A stretch of DNA of 11,941 nucleotides, taken from positions 1-11,941 of the forward strand of contig JAHIZU010000157.1 in assembly GCA_018814265.1 (NCBI GenBank). Direction: 5' to 3'. The stretch is from Candidatus Margulisiibacteriota bacterium (GTDB lineage: Bacteria; Margulisbacteria; WOR-1; O2-12-FULL-45-9). The position numbers and the translations under genes were made by a program. Position 1 is the stretch's first letter. Each line of letters begins with the position of its first letter. This document shows, piece by piece, positions 1-5,787 of the stretch. The notes under the pieces were generated by a model. The model had not been told where the DNA came from, did not search any database, and saw only the letters and a program-made list of their open reading frames with translations.

Positions 1-27
1 CGAAGGCCTAATCAAGAAGATTCTCGG

Positions 28-63
28 TAAGCCGTGTGATTCGAAAAGGTCACGCACGGAATT
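28..63 (+). ncRNA. Group II intron domain V-like hairpin
   Basis: Bases 32-36 (CCGTG) pair with 55-59 (CACGG). C53 and G54 form the two-base bulge typical of domain V, and 37-41 pair with 48-52 through three Watson-Crick and two G-T pairs around an A-rich loop. The catalytic AGC triad is at 30-32. In intact domain V the triad G normally forms a wobble with U. Here A60 and A61 stand opposite, so the lowest part of the stem is broken before a weak closure near 28-29 and 62-63. Confidence 0.68.
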
Positions 64-67
64 GAAA

Positions 68-136
68 GGGGGGAAATGGAAACAGGACTTGTGCTAACAT
101 TTAATACGGTGTAAGCACCTGCGCCTTTTCTCTACC
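68..136 (+). ncRNA. Group II intron domain VI-like stem with bulged branch-point A134
   Basis: G68-G69 pair with C135-C136. A134 is then left out, and 70-79 pair with 124-133 (G-C, A-T and two G-T pairs, with one T-T mismatch at 77/126). The apical part continues as CAG/CTG (83-85 with 118-121 region) and GTGCT/AGCAC (91-95 with 114-118), an A-A mismatch and ACA/TGT. A long stem with one bulged A near its 3' base is the standard form of domain VI, where that A provides the 2'-OH for lariat formation. Confidence 0.65.
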
Positions 137-137
137 A

Positions 138-569
138 ATGATTGGGATCGAGCCGATGAAAAATGAAGATTTGGCCCAAGTCGTGGCGATTGAACGGCTT
201 TCCTTTGCTGCGCCCAAGGATGAAGCGGTCTTTCGGCATGATGAGATAAAATATCTGGTGGCGAATGAAAATGATAAAGTTGTTGGCTACATTGGTTTTG
301 AGAAGATAGCTGGGGAGATCCACATTATTAATATGGCGGTCCATCCTGATCATCGAGGTAAGGGCATTGGTAAAAAGCTTATGGAGGAGGCTTTAATTTC
401 GAAAGAGGTTGTTTTTCTGGAAGTCAGAGTTTCCAACTTGCCGGCCCAAAAGATCTACGAACATTTCGGATTTAAAAAGGTCGGAATGCGTAAAGGATAT
501 TATCAGGACAACGGGGAAGATGCCATTCTCATGAGAAGAGAACCGAAGGGGCAAGTGACTAATGACTAA
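138..569 (+). CDS. rimI: RimI-type ribosomal-protein S18-alanine N-acetyltransferase (GNAT family)
   Basis: This 143-residue protein is a single GNAT domain that transfers acetyl from acetyl-CoA to an N-terminal amine. In the RimI family the target is the N-terminal alanine of ribosomal protein S18. The N-terminal block (EDLAQVVAIERLSF) and the acetyl-CoA loop at residues 72-78 (HRGKGIG) are clear. So is the C-terminal block LEVRVSN...AQKIYEHFGFKKVGMRKGYY followed by EDAILM, a RimI signature with the Asn and Tyr at 100 and 107. Length is normal for the family. The ATG at 138 gives the usual short lead before the first strand, but no Shine-Dalgarno is visible because the preceding bases belong to the intron-like 3' end. 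An ATG at 156 is the alternative start. The last residues (KGQVTND) include a tandem TGACTAA repeat and look like a drifted tail. The exact protein substrate is inferred from family. Confidence 0.87.
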   Translation: MIGIEPMKNEDLAQVVAIERLSFAAPKDEAVFRHDEIKYLVANENDKVVGYIGFEKIAGEIHIINMAVHPDHRGKGIGKKLMEEALISKEVVFLEVRVSNLPAQKIYEHFGFKKVGMRKGYYQDNGEDAILMRREPKGQVTND

Positions 570-592
570 TTTTTTAATGACGAATGAATGTG

Positions 593-603
593 TGCCTTCG
601 GCA
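593..603 (+). repeat. Small TGCC/GGCA hairpin before the four-helix-bundle gene
   Basis: TGCC-TTC-GGCA can form a four-pair stem with a three-base loop in the 47-nt gap between rimI and the next gene. It is short, has no T-run and is unlikely to terminate transcription. Upstream are two tandem copies of TGACTAA (556-569), the second of which supplies the rimI stop codon. Confidence 0.3.
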
Positions 604-616
604 TGTTATTTAAAAC

Positions 617-970
617 ATGGAAATTCAAAACAGAACACTTAAGTTTGCAATAAGATCAGCAAAATTTGTCAAAATAATATCAAGAGATTTATGTTTTGAT
701 GTTTTAATTAAGCAGTTGCTGAGAAGTTCTACTTCTATTGGCGCAAATATGAGGGAAGCTGATTCAGCCAGTTCCAAAAAAGATTTTGCACATAAGGTGA
801 ATATTTCAAAAAAAGAAGCGCAAGAAACAGAATATTGGTTGGAGATATTAAAAGATGCGGAATTTGTAAAAAATGATGATAATAAAAAGGAATTAAAAGA
901 ATTGTTGGTTGAATGCAGAGAAATTATTAAAGTTTTGGCTGCAATAATTCACAAAGCCAAGGCAAATTAG
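617..970 (+). CDS. Four-helix-bundle protein of the S23 / 23S rRNA intervening-sequence family
   Basis: This 117-residue protein is entirely helical in character and matches the S23 family in layout. It has an N-terminal helix (roughly 5-24), then LIKQLLRSSTSIGANMREADSA with the hallmark R-S-x-x-S-I-x-x-N-x-x-E pattern (about 36-48). It continues with a lysine-rich segment and KKEAQETEYWLEIL (about 65-78) and a final long helix (about 87-115). Family members were first noticed inside 23S rRNA intervening sequences but are common as free-standing genes. They form homo-oligomeric bundles and have no established biochemical role. The gene is clearly more A-rich than rimI or metH, with many AAA and AAT codons, suggesting separate ancestry. 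No strong ribosome-binding site precedes the ATG, and short hairpins lie on both sides (593-603 and 986-1000). Confidence 0.86.
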   Translation: MEIQNRTLKFAIRSAKFVKIISRDLCFDVLIKQLLRSSTSIGANMREADSASSKKDFAHKVNISKKEAQETEYWLEILKDAEFVKNDDNKKELKELLVECREIIKVLAAIIHKAKAN

Positions 971-985
971 GTTAAAATGAATAAA

Positions 986-1000
986 GCGAACGAAGTGAGC
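986..1000 (+). repeat. GCGAACGAAGTGAGC mini-hairpin
   Basis: The 15 bases pair as GC/GC and AC/GT around a GAA loop, with a tandem G-A/A-G mismatch in the middle that can form sheared pairs. It lies in the 62-nt gap before metH. Short motifs like this recur between genes in many bacteria, but only one copy is visible here and no function is shown. Confidence 0.35.
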
Positions 1001-1032
1001 AATCATTAGAATGAGAAATCAACTGAGTAAGG

Positions 1033-3471
1033 ATGAATAAATTTTTAGAAGAACTAAATAAACGAATACTGGTCATGGATGGCGCCATGGGGACCCAGTT
1101 GATGGACGGCGGCGTGCGGCCGGAGGATTGTTTTGACGCGCAAAATATAAAAAATCCAAAATTAGTTGAGTCGATCCATAAAGCCTACGTTGCTGCTGGC
1201 GCGGATATTATTGAGACCAATACTTTTGGGGCCAATCAGATCAAACTGACGGACTATAAACTTGATAAACAGGTCAGGGAAATAAACCTGGAAGCTGCCA
1301 AAATTGCCCGAAAGGCAATAGGCCAAAAAGGCTTTGTCTGTGGCTCTATTGGTCCTTTGGGCAAGATGATCGATCCTCTGGGAGAAGTCACTTTTGATCA
1401 GGCATGCCAGGCCTTTGCTGAACAGGCGAAGGCTTTGGAGGACGGTGGCGTTGATGTCATTAGTGTAGAAACCATTTCCGACCTTCAGGAAATGCGGGCG
1501 GCAGTCATTGCTGTTAAGAATGAGACAAAATTACCCCTGATCGCCAGTTTGACCTATGATGACGGAGAAAAAACTATCTATGGCACCTCGGCTGAGGTAG
1601 CAGTGGTCGTGTTGGAGGCTCTGGGCGTAGATGTGATCGCGGCCAATTGTTCTATTGGTCCAGAAGGTATGTTAAAGGTAGTCAAAGCATTCCAGACCAT
1701 GAGCAGCCTGCCAGTTATGGTAATGCCAAATGCCGGGATGCCCGAATTGGTTGGCAACAAAGCGGTCTATAAAATGACTCCCAAGAAGTTTGGGTGGTTT
1801 GCTGCCAAATTTGCCAAGCTTGGGGTCAGGATAATTGGCGGGTGTTGCGGGACCGGGCCGGAACATATACGGGCTGTAAAAAAGTCATTGAAACCTGAGA
1901 CTAAACGTCTCGGTTTCAATGACACGGAACCGCGACGTTCAGTCGCAGGTTCCGTCTGTTTCGCCAGCAGGACAAGAGTTGTTGTGGTAGAGGAAAGCAA
2001 GCCTTTGCTGGTAGGAGAGAGGATCAATCCAACTGGTAGGAAGGCGTTGCAGGAAGAGATCAAGACAGGCAAGGTCCAAATAATCAGGGCTGATGCTGCT
2101 TCGCAGACCAAGGCGGGAGTTGATCTGCTGGATGTGAACATTTCAGTGCCTGAGATCCATGAAGCAGAGGTCATGCATTCAGTTGTAAAATTTGTGCAGT
2201 CAATTTCTGACTGTCCATTTTCAATTGACAGCCCCAGCGCGCACTCGCTTGAAGCAGGGTTAAAGACTTTTTGCGGCCGGGCGCTGCTCAATTCTGTGAA
2301 TGGCAAGAAAGAAAGCTTGGAAAAAATGCTTCCCTTGGCCAGAAAATACGGCGCAGCGGTAATTGCATTGCTGCTGGATGAACACGGGATCCCTAAATCT
2401 GCCACTGATCGTTTGAGGATCGCGGAAAGGATTGTTCGCGCTGCCCATGAAGTTGGCATTGATTCCAAAGATATTTTTGTTGATAATTTAGTGATGACAG
2501 CTGCGATCGGGGTATCCGAAGCTCTGGAAACATTGAAAGCTATTCCCATGATCAAGGAGAAATTGGGGGTTAAGACCATCCTGGGCATTAGCAATGTTTC
2601 TCATGGTTTGCCTAATCGCGCTAAGCTCAATGCCCTTTATTTGCGGTTAGCGATTTCCTTTGGGTTGGACGCGGCGATTGTTGATCCCACTGATCCCGAG
2701 ATAAAAAAAGCTCTGGAGGCTAAACCAATGTCCCGCGAGAAATTGCTGCGTAGTTTTAAAGAAGAGGTTGCTGCAGCTAAGCGCTCAGGCAAGCCGGCGG
2801 AAAAGAAAAAAGAAACCGAGTTAAAAGTCTTGAAGTTCAAAAGTTTTCAGGATATTAAAGCAGCTGTGATTGACGGGGACCTTGATTTAGTTGTGCTTTT
2901 TGTTGAGCAGGCGCTGGCTAAGGGTAGGGATCCTCAGAAAATTATTGACCAGGGTTTAGTCCCGGGGATGGAAGTCGTGGGCAGGAAATTTAATCGTAAA
3001 GAATTTTTTCTGCCTCAGGTAATTGAATCAGCTGAAGCCATGGGAAAAGGCTTTGAGTTGTGTAAGGCAAAAATCCCCCAAGGGAAAATAAAGTCGCTCG
3101 GGAAAGTCCTTTTAGCAACTGTTAAAGGCGATATCCATGACATTGGCAAAAATATTGTTAAAATGCTCCTGGAAAACAATGGTTTTACTGTGATTGACTT
3201 GGGCAAGGATGTTCCTCCTGAGAAAATTGTCGAGGCAGCTAAAAAAGAAAAGCCCGACGTTATTGCTCTTTCTGCTTTGTTGACCACTACAATGGTTGAG
3301 ATGGGAATAGTTGAGGCTGAGTTAAAGAAGGCGAAATTAGCTGTTCCTCTCTTTGTTGGTGGAGCGGTTGTAACAAAAGGATATGCCGATCGAATCGGTG
3401 CTTATTATGGAATGGATGCGGTCGGTGCCGTGTCGCTGTCTAAAAAAATAATGAAAGCCGCTGCAAAATAA
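1033..3471 (+). CDS. metH: Cobalamin-dependent methionine synthase, three-module form without activation domain
   Basis: MetH moves a methyl group from 5-methyltetrahydrofolate through cobalamin to homocysteine, making methionine in the cytoplasm. The 812 residues divide cleanly. Residues about 10-285 are the homocysteine barrel (VMDGAMGTQL at 14-23; zinc ligands C206, C271 and C272 in ANCSIGP and GGCCGT). Residues about 324-580 are the pterin barrel (LLVGERINPTG at 325-335; SIDSP; DNLVMTAAIG). Residues about 600-690 are the helical cap, and 690-810 the B12 Rossmann domain with DIHDIGKN at 700-707 (axial His702) and the later SALLTTTM and GGA motifs. E. coli MetH has about 1,227 residues. What is missing is the C-terminal AdoMet-binding reactivation domain, as in several thermophiles and anaerobes that supply it separately. 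The linker around residues 285-308 is encoded by a palindromic element (1884-1955). The ATG has an AAGG only one base upstream, a poor spacing. Confidence 0.92.
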   Translation: MNKFLEELNKRILVMDGAMGTQLMDGGVRPEDCFDAQNIKNPKLVESIHKAYVAAGADIIETNTFGANQIKLTDYKLDKQVREINLEAAKIARKAIGQKGFVCGSIGPLGKMIDPLGEVTFDQACQAFAEQAKALEDGGVDVISVETISDLQEMRAAVIAVKNETKLPLIASLTYDDGEKTIYGTSAEVAVVVLEALGVDVIAANCSIGPEGMLKVVKAFQTMSSLPVMVMPNAGMPELVGNKAVYKMTPKKFGWFAAKFAKLGVRIIGGCCGTGPEHIRAVKKSLKPETKRLGFNDTEPRRSVAGSVCFASRTRVVVVEESKPLLVGERINPTGRKALQEEIKTGKVQIIRADAASQTKAGVDLLDVNISVPEIHEAEVMHSVVKFVQSISDCPFSIDSPSAHSLEAGLKTFCGRALLNSVNGKKESLEKMLPLARKYGAAVIALLLDEHGIPKSATDRLRIAERIVRAAHEVGIDSKDIFVDNLVMTAAIGVSEALETLKAIPMIKEKLGVKTILGISNVSHGLPNRAKLNALYLRLAISFGLDAAIVDPTDPEIKKALEAKPMSREKLLRSFKEEVAAAKRSGKPAEKKKETELKVLKFKSFQDIKAAVIDGDLDLVVLFVEQALAKGRDPQKIIDQGLVPGMEVVGRKFNRKEFFLPQVIESAEAMGKGFELCKAKIPQGKIKSLGKVLLATVKGDIHDIGKNIVKMLLENNGFTVIDLGKDVPPEKIVEAAKKEKPDVIALSALLTTTMVEMGIVEAELKKAKLAVPLFVGGAVVTKGYADRIGAYYGMDAVGAVSLSKKIMKAAAK
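1884..1955 (+). repeat. Twin inverted palindromes (REP/REPIN-like) inserted in frame in the metH linker
   Basis: Two strong hairpins sit back to back inside metH. The first (1884-1923) has a 12-bp lower stem, a bulged T1896, a 5-bp upper stem and a 5-nt loop. The second (1924-1955) has an 8-bp lower stem, a 5-bp upper stem, a 5-nt loop and a bulged A1947 on the opposite strand. The core 28 bases of the first (1890-1917) match the reverse complement of the second (1926-1953) at 23 positions. Four of the five differences are two compensatory base-pair swaps and the fifth is in the loop. The two units are therefore inverted copies of one folded sequence. Together they span 72 bases, exactly 24 codons, and encode a basic linker (residues about 285-308) between the homocysteine and pterin barrels. 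The layout resembles REPIN/BIME pairs and, for in-frame coding insertion, Rickettsia palindromic elements. No family name is claimed. Confidence 0.88.
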
Positions 3472-3473
3472 GG

Positions 3474-3479
3474 TATAAT
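3474..3479 (+). promoter_or_regulatory. Possible -10 box (TATAAT) just upstream of the aldolase gene
   Basis: A perfect TATAAT begins 3 nt after the metH stop codon and ends 12 nt before the aldolase ATG. A start of transcription about 7 nt downstream would give an almost leaderless message, which fits the absence of a Shine-Dalgarno in front of 3492. No good -35 hexamer is seen at the right distance, so this may be chance in an AT-rich gap. Confidence 0.25.
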
Positions 3480-3491
3480 TGACCTCTTATT

Positions 3492-4433
3492 ATGTATAGA
3501 CCTGAAATTAAAGTATTAGATTGCACTCTGCGGGACGGCGGCTTGATCAATGACCACTGCTTTGATGAAAGTTTTGTCAGGGCGATTTTTCAAGCTACAG
3601 CTGCGGCTGGCATTGATTATGTCGAGCTAGGTTACCGCGCTTCAAAAAAGTCTTTTTCCCCAGATAAATACGGCGAGTGCAAATTCTGCGACGAAGATTT
3701 TGTGCGCAAGGTTACTGATGGTGTAGACAATAAGCCAAAGATCTCCGTTATGGTTGATATTGGCCGCGTTGACCTGGCTCAGATCCCTGAGAAAGCAGAT
3801 AGTGTGGTGGATTTAGTCCGGGTTGCCTGCTATATCAAGGATGTTGATAAGGCGATTGATATGATTAAATTTTTCCACGATAAAGGATATGAAACAACCT
3901 GCAATATCATGGCTATTTCTACGGCGCTAATCCCGGATGTTGAAGAGGGGTTGGCCCAATTAGCAGAGAGTCCAGTAGGCACCGTATACGTGGTCGACAG
4001 CTTTGGCTCAATGTTTTCTGAACAAGTCCATTTTCTGACCAAATTATATGGTAAGTATTTGTGGCCCAAGAAAAAAGAAGTTGGCATGCATGCTCATAAT
4101 AACCAGCAGTTAGGTTTTGCCAATACTATTGAGTCCATTCGTAAGGGAGCAAATTATCTTGATGGTACAATTTTTGGTATTGGCCGGGCAGCTGGGAATT
4201 GTCCTACTGAGCTACTTCTATCTTTTCTAAAAAACCCAAAATTTAAGCTTGAACCAATCCTGGAAGTAATTGAAAAAGAACTGGTGCCTTTGCGCAAAAA
4301 AATCGAATGGGGCTATATTATTCCCTATATGATTACTGGGATCCTGAATCAGCATCCCCGGGCTGCTATGGCTCTCCGCGCCAGTAAAGATAAAGACAAG
4401 TTCGCCCAATTTTACCGCGACATACTGATCTAG
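3492..4433 (+). CDS. DRE-TIM metallolyase, 4-hydroxy-2-oxovalerate aldolase-like (HMGL family)
   Basis: This 313-residue protein is a TIM-barrel lyase of the HMG-CoA lyase / isopropylmalate synthase / DmpG superfamily, which makes or breaks C-C bonds next to a keto acid using a divalent metal. LDCTLRDGG at residues 9-17 supplies the catalytic Arg14 and metal ligand Asp15, and GMHAHNN near residue 200 supplies the two metal-binding histidines. Also present are VELGYR near 45-50, VVDSFGSM near 167, and the glycine-rich DGTIFGIGRAAGN near 225-237. The C-terminal NQHPRAAMALR...FAQFYRDI tail is shared with proteins annotated as aldolase catalytic domain or MhpE-like. Unlike pathway DmpG/MhpE enzymes, no acetaldehyde dehydrogenase gene is adjacent, so the substrate is unknown. 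The gap to metH is 20 nt without a Shine-Dalgarno, and to tolC 16 nt. Confidence 0.82.
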   Translation: MYRPEIKVLDCTLRDGGLINDHCFDESFVRAIFQATAAAGIDYVELGYRASKKSFSPDKYGECKFCDEDFVRKVTDGVDNKPKISVMVDIGRVDLAQIPEKADSVVDLVRVACYIKDVDKAIDMIKFFHDKGYETTCNIMAISTALIPDVEEGLAQLAESPVGTVYVVDSFGSMFSEQVHFLTKLYGKYLWPKKKEVGMHAHNNQQLGFANTIESIRKGANYLDGTIFGIGRAAGNCPTELLLSFLKNPKFKLEPILEVIEKELVPLRKKIEWGYIIPYMITGILNQHPRAAMALRASKDKDKFAQFYRDILI

Positions 4434-4437
4434 AATC

Positions 4438-4443
4438 GGGAGG
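4438..4443 (+). promoter_or_regulatory. Ribosome-binding site GGGAGG that fixes the tolC start
   Basis: GGGAGG lies 6 nt before the ATG at 4450. A TTG at 4444 in the same frame directly touches it and cannot be used at normal spacing, so the start is set at 4450. Confidence 0.75.
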
Positions 4444-4449
4444 TTGATA

Positions 4450-5775
4450 ATGAAGCGCTTGTTGGTTCTTATTTTACTGCTGAATTTCTGCTTTGGAATA
4501 AGTTCTGCTCAAGAAAAATTAACCCTAGATGAAAGCGTCCAGATTGCGCTTGAAAAAAGCCCCATGATGCTTAAAACCAGGGCGGAAATCGTTGCGGCTG
4601 AAGGAGCGGCTGGCCAGGTTGTGGCTGGGTTTTTGCCCCAGCTTTCAGTGAGCGGCGGGGTAGGCAAATATTATGCTGAGCCCCAAACTATGATTGTAGA
4701 TATGACCGGGACAGGTTCACCTGCTGCCATATCTTTTGGCATTGATGAGCAGGCTGACACTTCTTCTTATAAGGCATCACTCAACCAGGTGCTTTTCACC
4801 GGAGGAAAATTATCAAACAGCCTTGGGATGGCTAACAAGGGATTGGCCATTGCCCGGGAGGAACTTAAGAAAACAAGCGATCAAGTTAAATTCGATGTAA
4901 TTAATGCCTATTATAATGTTTTAAAGGCCACGAAATTGATAGAGCTAAGCGAGCAATCAGTGGCAATGGCGCAAAATCATCTTGATCGGGTCAATGCCTT
5001 GCTGAAAGTTGGCATGTCAACTAAGGCGGATACTTTGCGGGGTGAAGTTCAACATGCTCAGGCGGAAATAAGCTTAACCAAAGCAAAGCAAGCTGTAGAA
5101 ATCGCTAAAAATTATTTTAATAATACCTTAGGAGTGGATTTGGATTCTCCGGTTGAATTGGTAGATGTTGCCTATAAATCAAAAGAAATACCAGAGTACA
5201 ATTATAAAGATCTTTTAAAGATTGCCTATGATGACCGGCCTGATTGGCGACAATATGTGCTGATAAAAGAAATTTCTGACGATGAAGTGCGTCTGGCCTA
5301 TAGCGGACTATGGCCAATGATTTCTTTGGTTGGCAATTATGATATTGGCACAACTAAATACTCTACCTATCAAAGTGATGTAAAAAACTGGACAGCGTTG
5401 ATTTCCGGCTCCTGGAATATTTTTGATGGTACTGCGACCTGGAATAAGATCAAAGAAGCTAAGGCCAAACAAAATGCCCAGCAGGCAGATGAAACTATCG
5501 TCAGGCGGACAGTTGCGCTTGAGGTCAAAGACGCAAATTTTATGCTCAAGAGCGCCAAGGAAAACCTGGCCAGCACGCAAAAGGCTGTGGAATTGGCCGA
5601 AGAAAATTATAAGATTGCTGACCTGCGCTATGATTCTGGCGTAGGCACCAGCCTGGAAGAAATTGATGCCCAGGTTGCCGTGACCAGGGCGCGGGTTGAT
5701 CTGGTGCAGTCCCAACATGATTTACAAATTGCTAAAGCTAGAATTAATAAAGTTGTGGGCGCGGAAATCTATTAA
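4450..5775 (+). CDS. TolC-family outer-membrane efflux channel
   Basis: The 441-residue protein begins with a classic signal peptide (MKRLLVLILLLNFCFGISSA, cleavage likely after residue 20 before QEKLTL). The mature part carries the two OEP repeats of the TolC family. In each repeat long helices alternate with short beta strands: the first begins LTLDESVQIALEKSP and ends near NYFNNTLGVDLDSP, and the second runs from DDRPDWRQY to AKARINKVVG. TolC-like trimers form a beta-barrel in the outer membrane and a helical tunnel through the periplasm, giving an exit duct for inner-membrane pumps. The length matches the family. It is the first gene of a five-gene efflux set, 12 nt before the adaptor gene. 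The protein ends in ...GAEIY, an aromatic terminus as is common in outer-membrane proteins. Confidence 0.9.
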   Translation: MKRLLVLILLLNFCFGISSAQEKLTLDESVQIALEKSPMMLKTRAEIVAAEGAAGQVVAGFLPQLSVSGGVGKYYAEPQTMIVDMTGTGSPAAISFGIDEQADTSSYKASLNQVLFTGGKLSNSLGMANKGLAIAREELKKTSDQVKFDVINAYYNVLKATKLIELSEQSVAMAQNHLDRVNALLKVGMSTKADTLRGEVQHAQAEISLTKAKQAVEIAKNYFNNTLGVDLDSPVELVDVAYKSKEIPEYNYKDLLKIAYDDRPDWRQYVLIKEISDDEVRLAYSGLWPMISLVGNYDIGTTKYSTYQSDVKNWTALISGSWNIFDGTATWNKIKEAKAKQNAQQADETIVRRTVALEVKDANFMLKSAKENLASTQKAVELAEENYKIADLRYDSGVGTSLEEIDAQVAVTRARVDLVQSQHDLQIAKARINKVVGAEIY

Positions 5776-5787
5776 AGGAGGAGACAG

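Larger units (their letters stand above)
1..142 (+). mobile_element. 3' end of a group II intron (domains V and VI), truncated by the window edge
   Basis: The first 142 bases fold as the last two domains of a group II intron, a self-splicing ribozyme retroelement. A domain V-like hairpin (about 28-63) carries the AGC triad at 30-32 and a two-base CG bulge on its 3' strand. It is followed by a domain VI-like stem whose only unpaired base on the outer 3' strand is A134, the expected lariat branch point. In the family the 3' splice site lies 7-8 nt after that A and the intron ends in A plus a pyrimidine. Here that points to about 141-142 (AT), which overlaps the first codons of rimI. The intron body and any reverse transcriptase/maturase gene would lie left of the window. 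The call rests on structure, not on an alignment. The base of domain V is mispaired, so the copy may be decaying. Confidence 0.7.

Noticed and set aside
2..97. Open frame at the left edge as the C-terminus of an intron maturase
   Set aside because: It runs straight through the domain V-like hairpin, where group II introns normally have no coding sequence, and shows no recognisable maturase motif. The overlap with RNA structure explains it better.
559..1009. CTAATGA/TCATTAG as terminal repeats of a transposable S23 element
   Set aside because: Seven bases in AT-rich DNA easily arise by chance, there is no transposase and no target duplication. It is mentioned only as weak support in the islet finding.
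971..1032. Cobalamin or SAM riboswitch before metH
   Set aside because: The gap is only 62 nt and the A-rich S23 gene lies directly upstream. There is no B12-box or kink-turn-like structure, just the 15-nt hairpin.
1767..2594. 275-codon minus-strand open frame inside metH
   Set aside because: It runs antisense to well-conserved MetH domains, has no ribosome-binding site and reads as Ser/Leu/Ala-rich low-information sequence, so it is a shadow of the codon pattern of metH.
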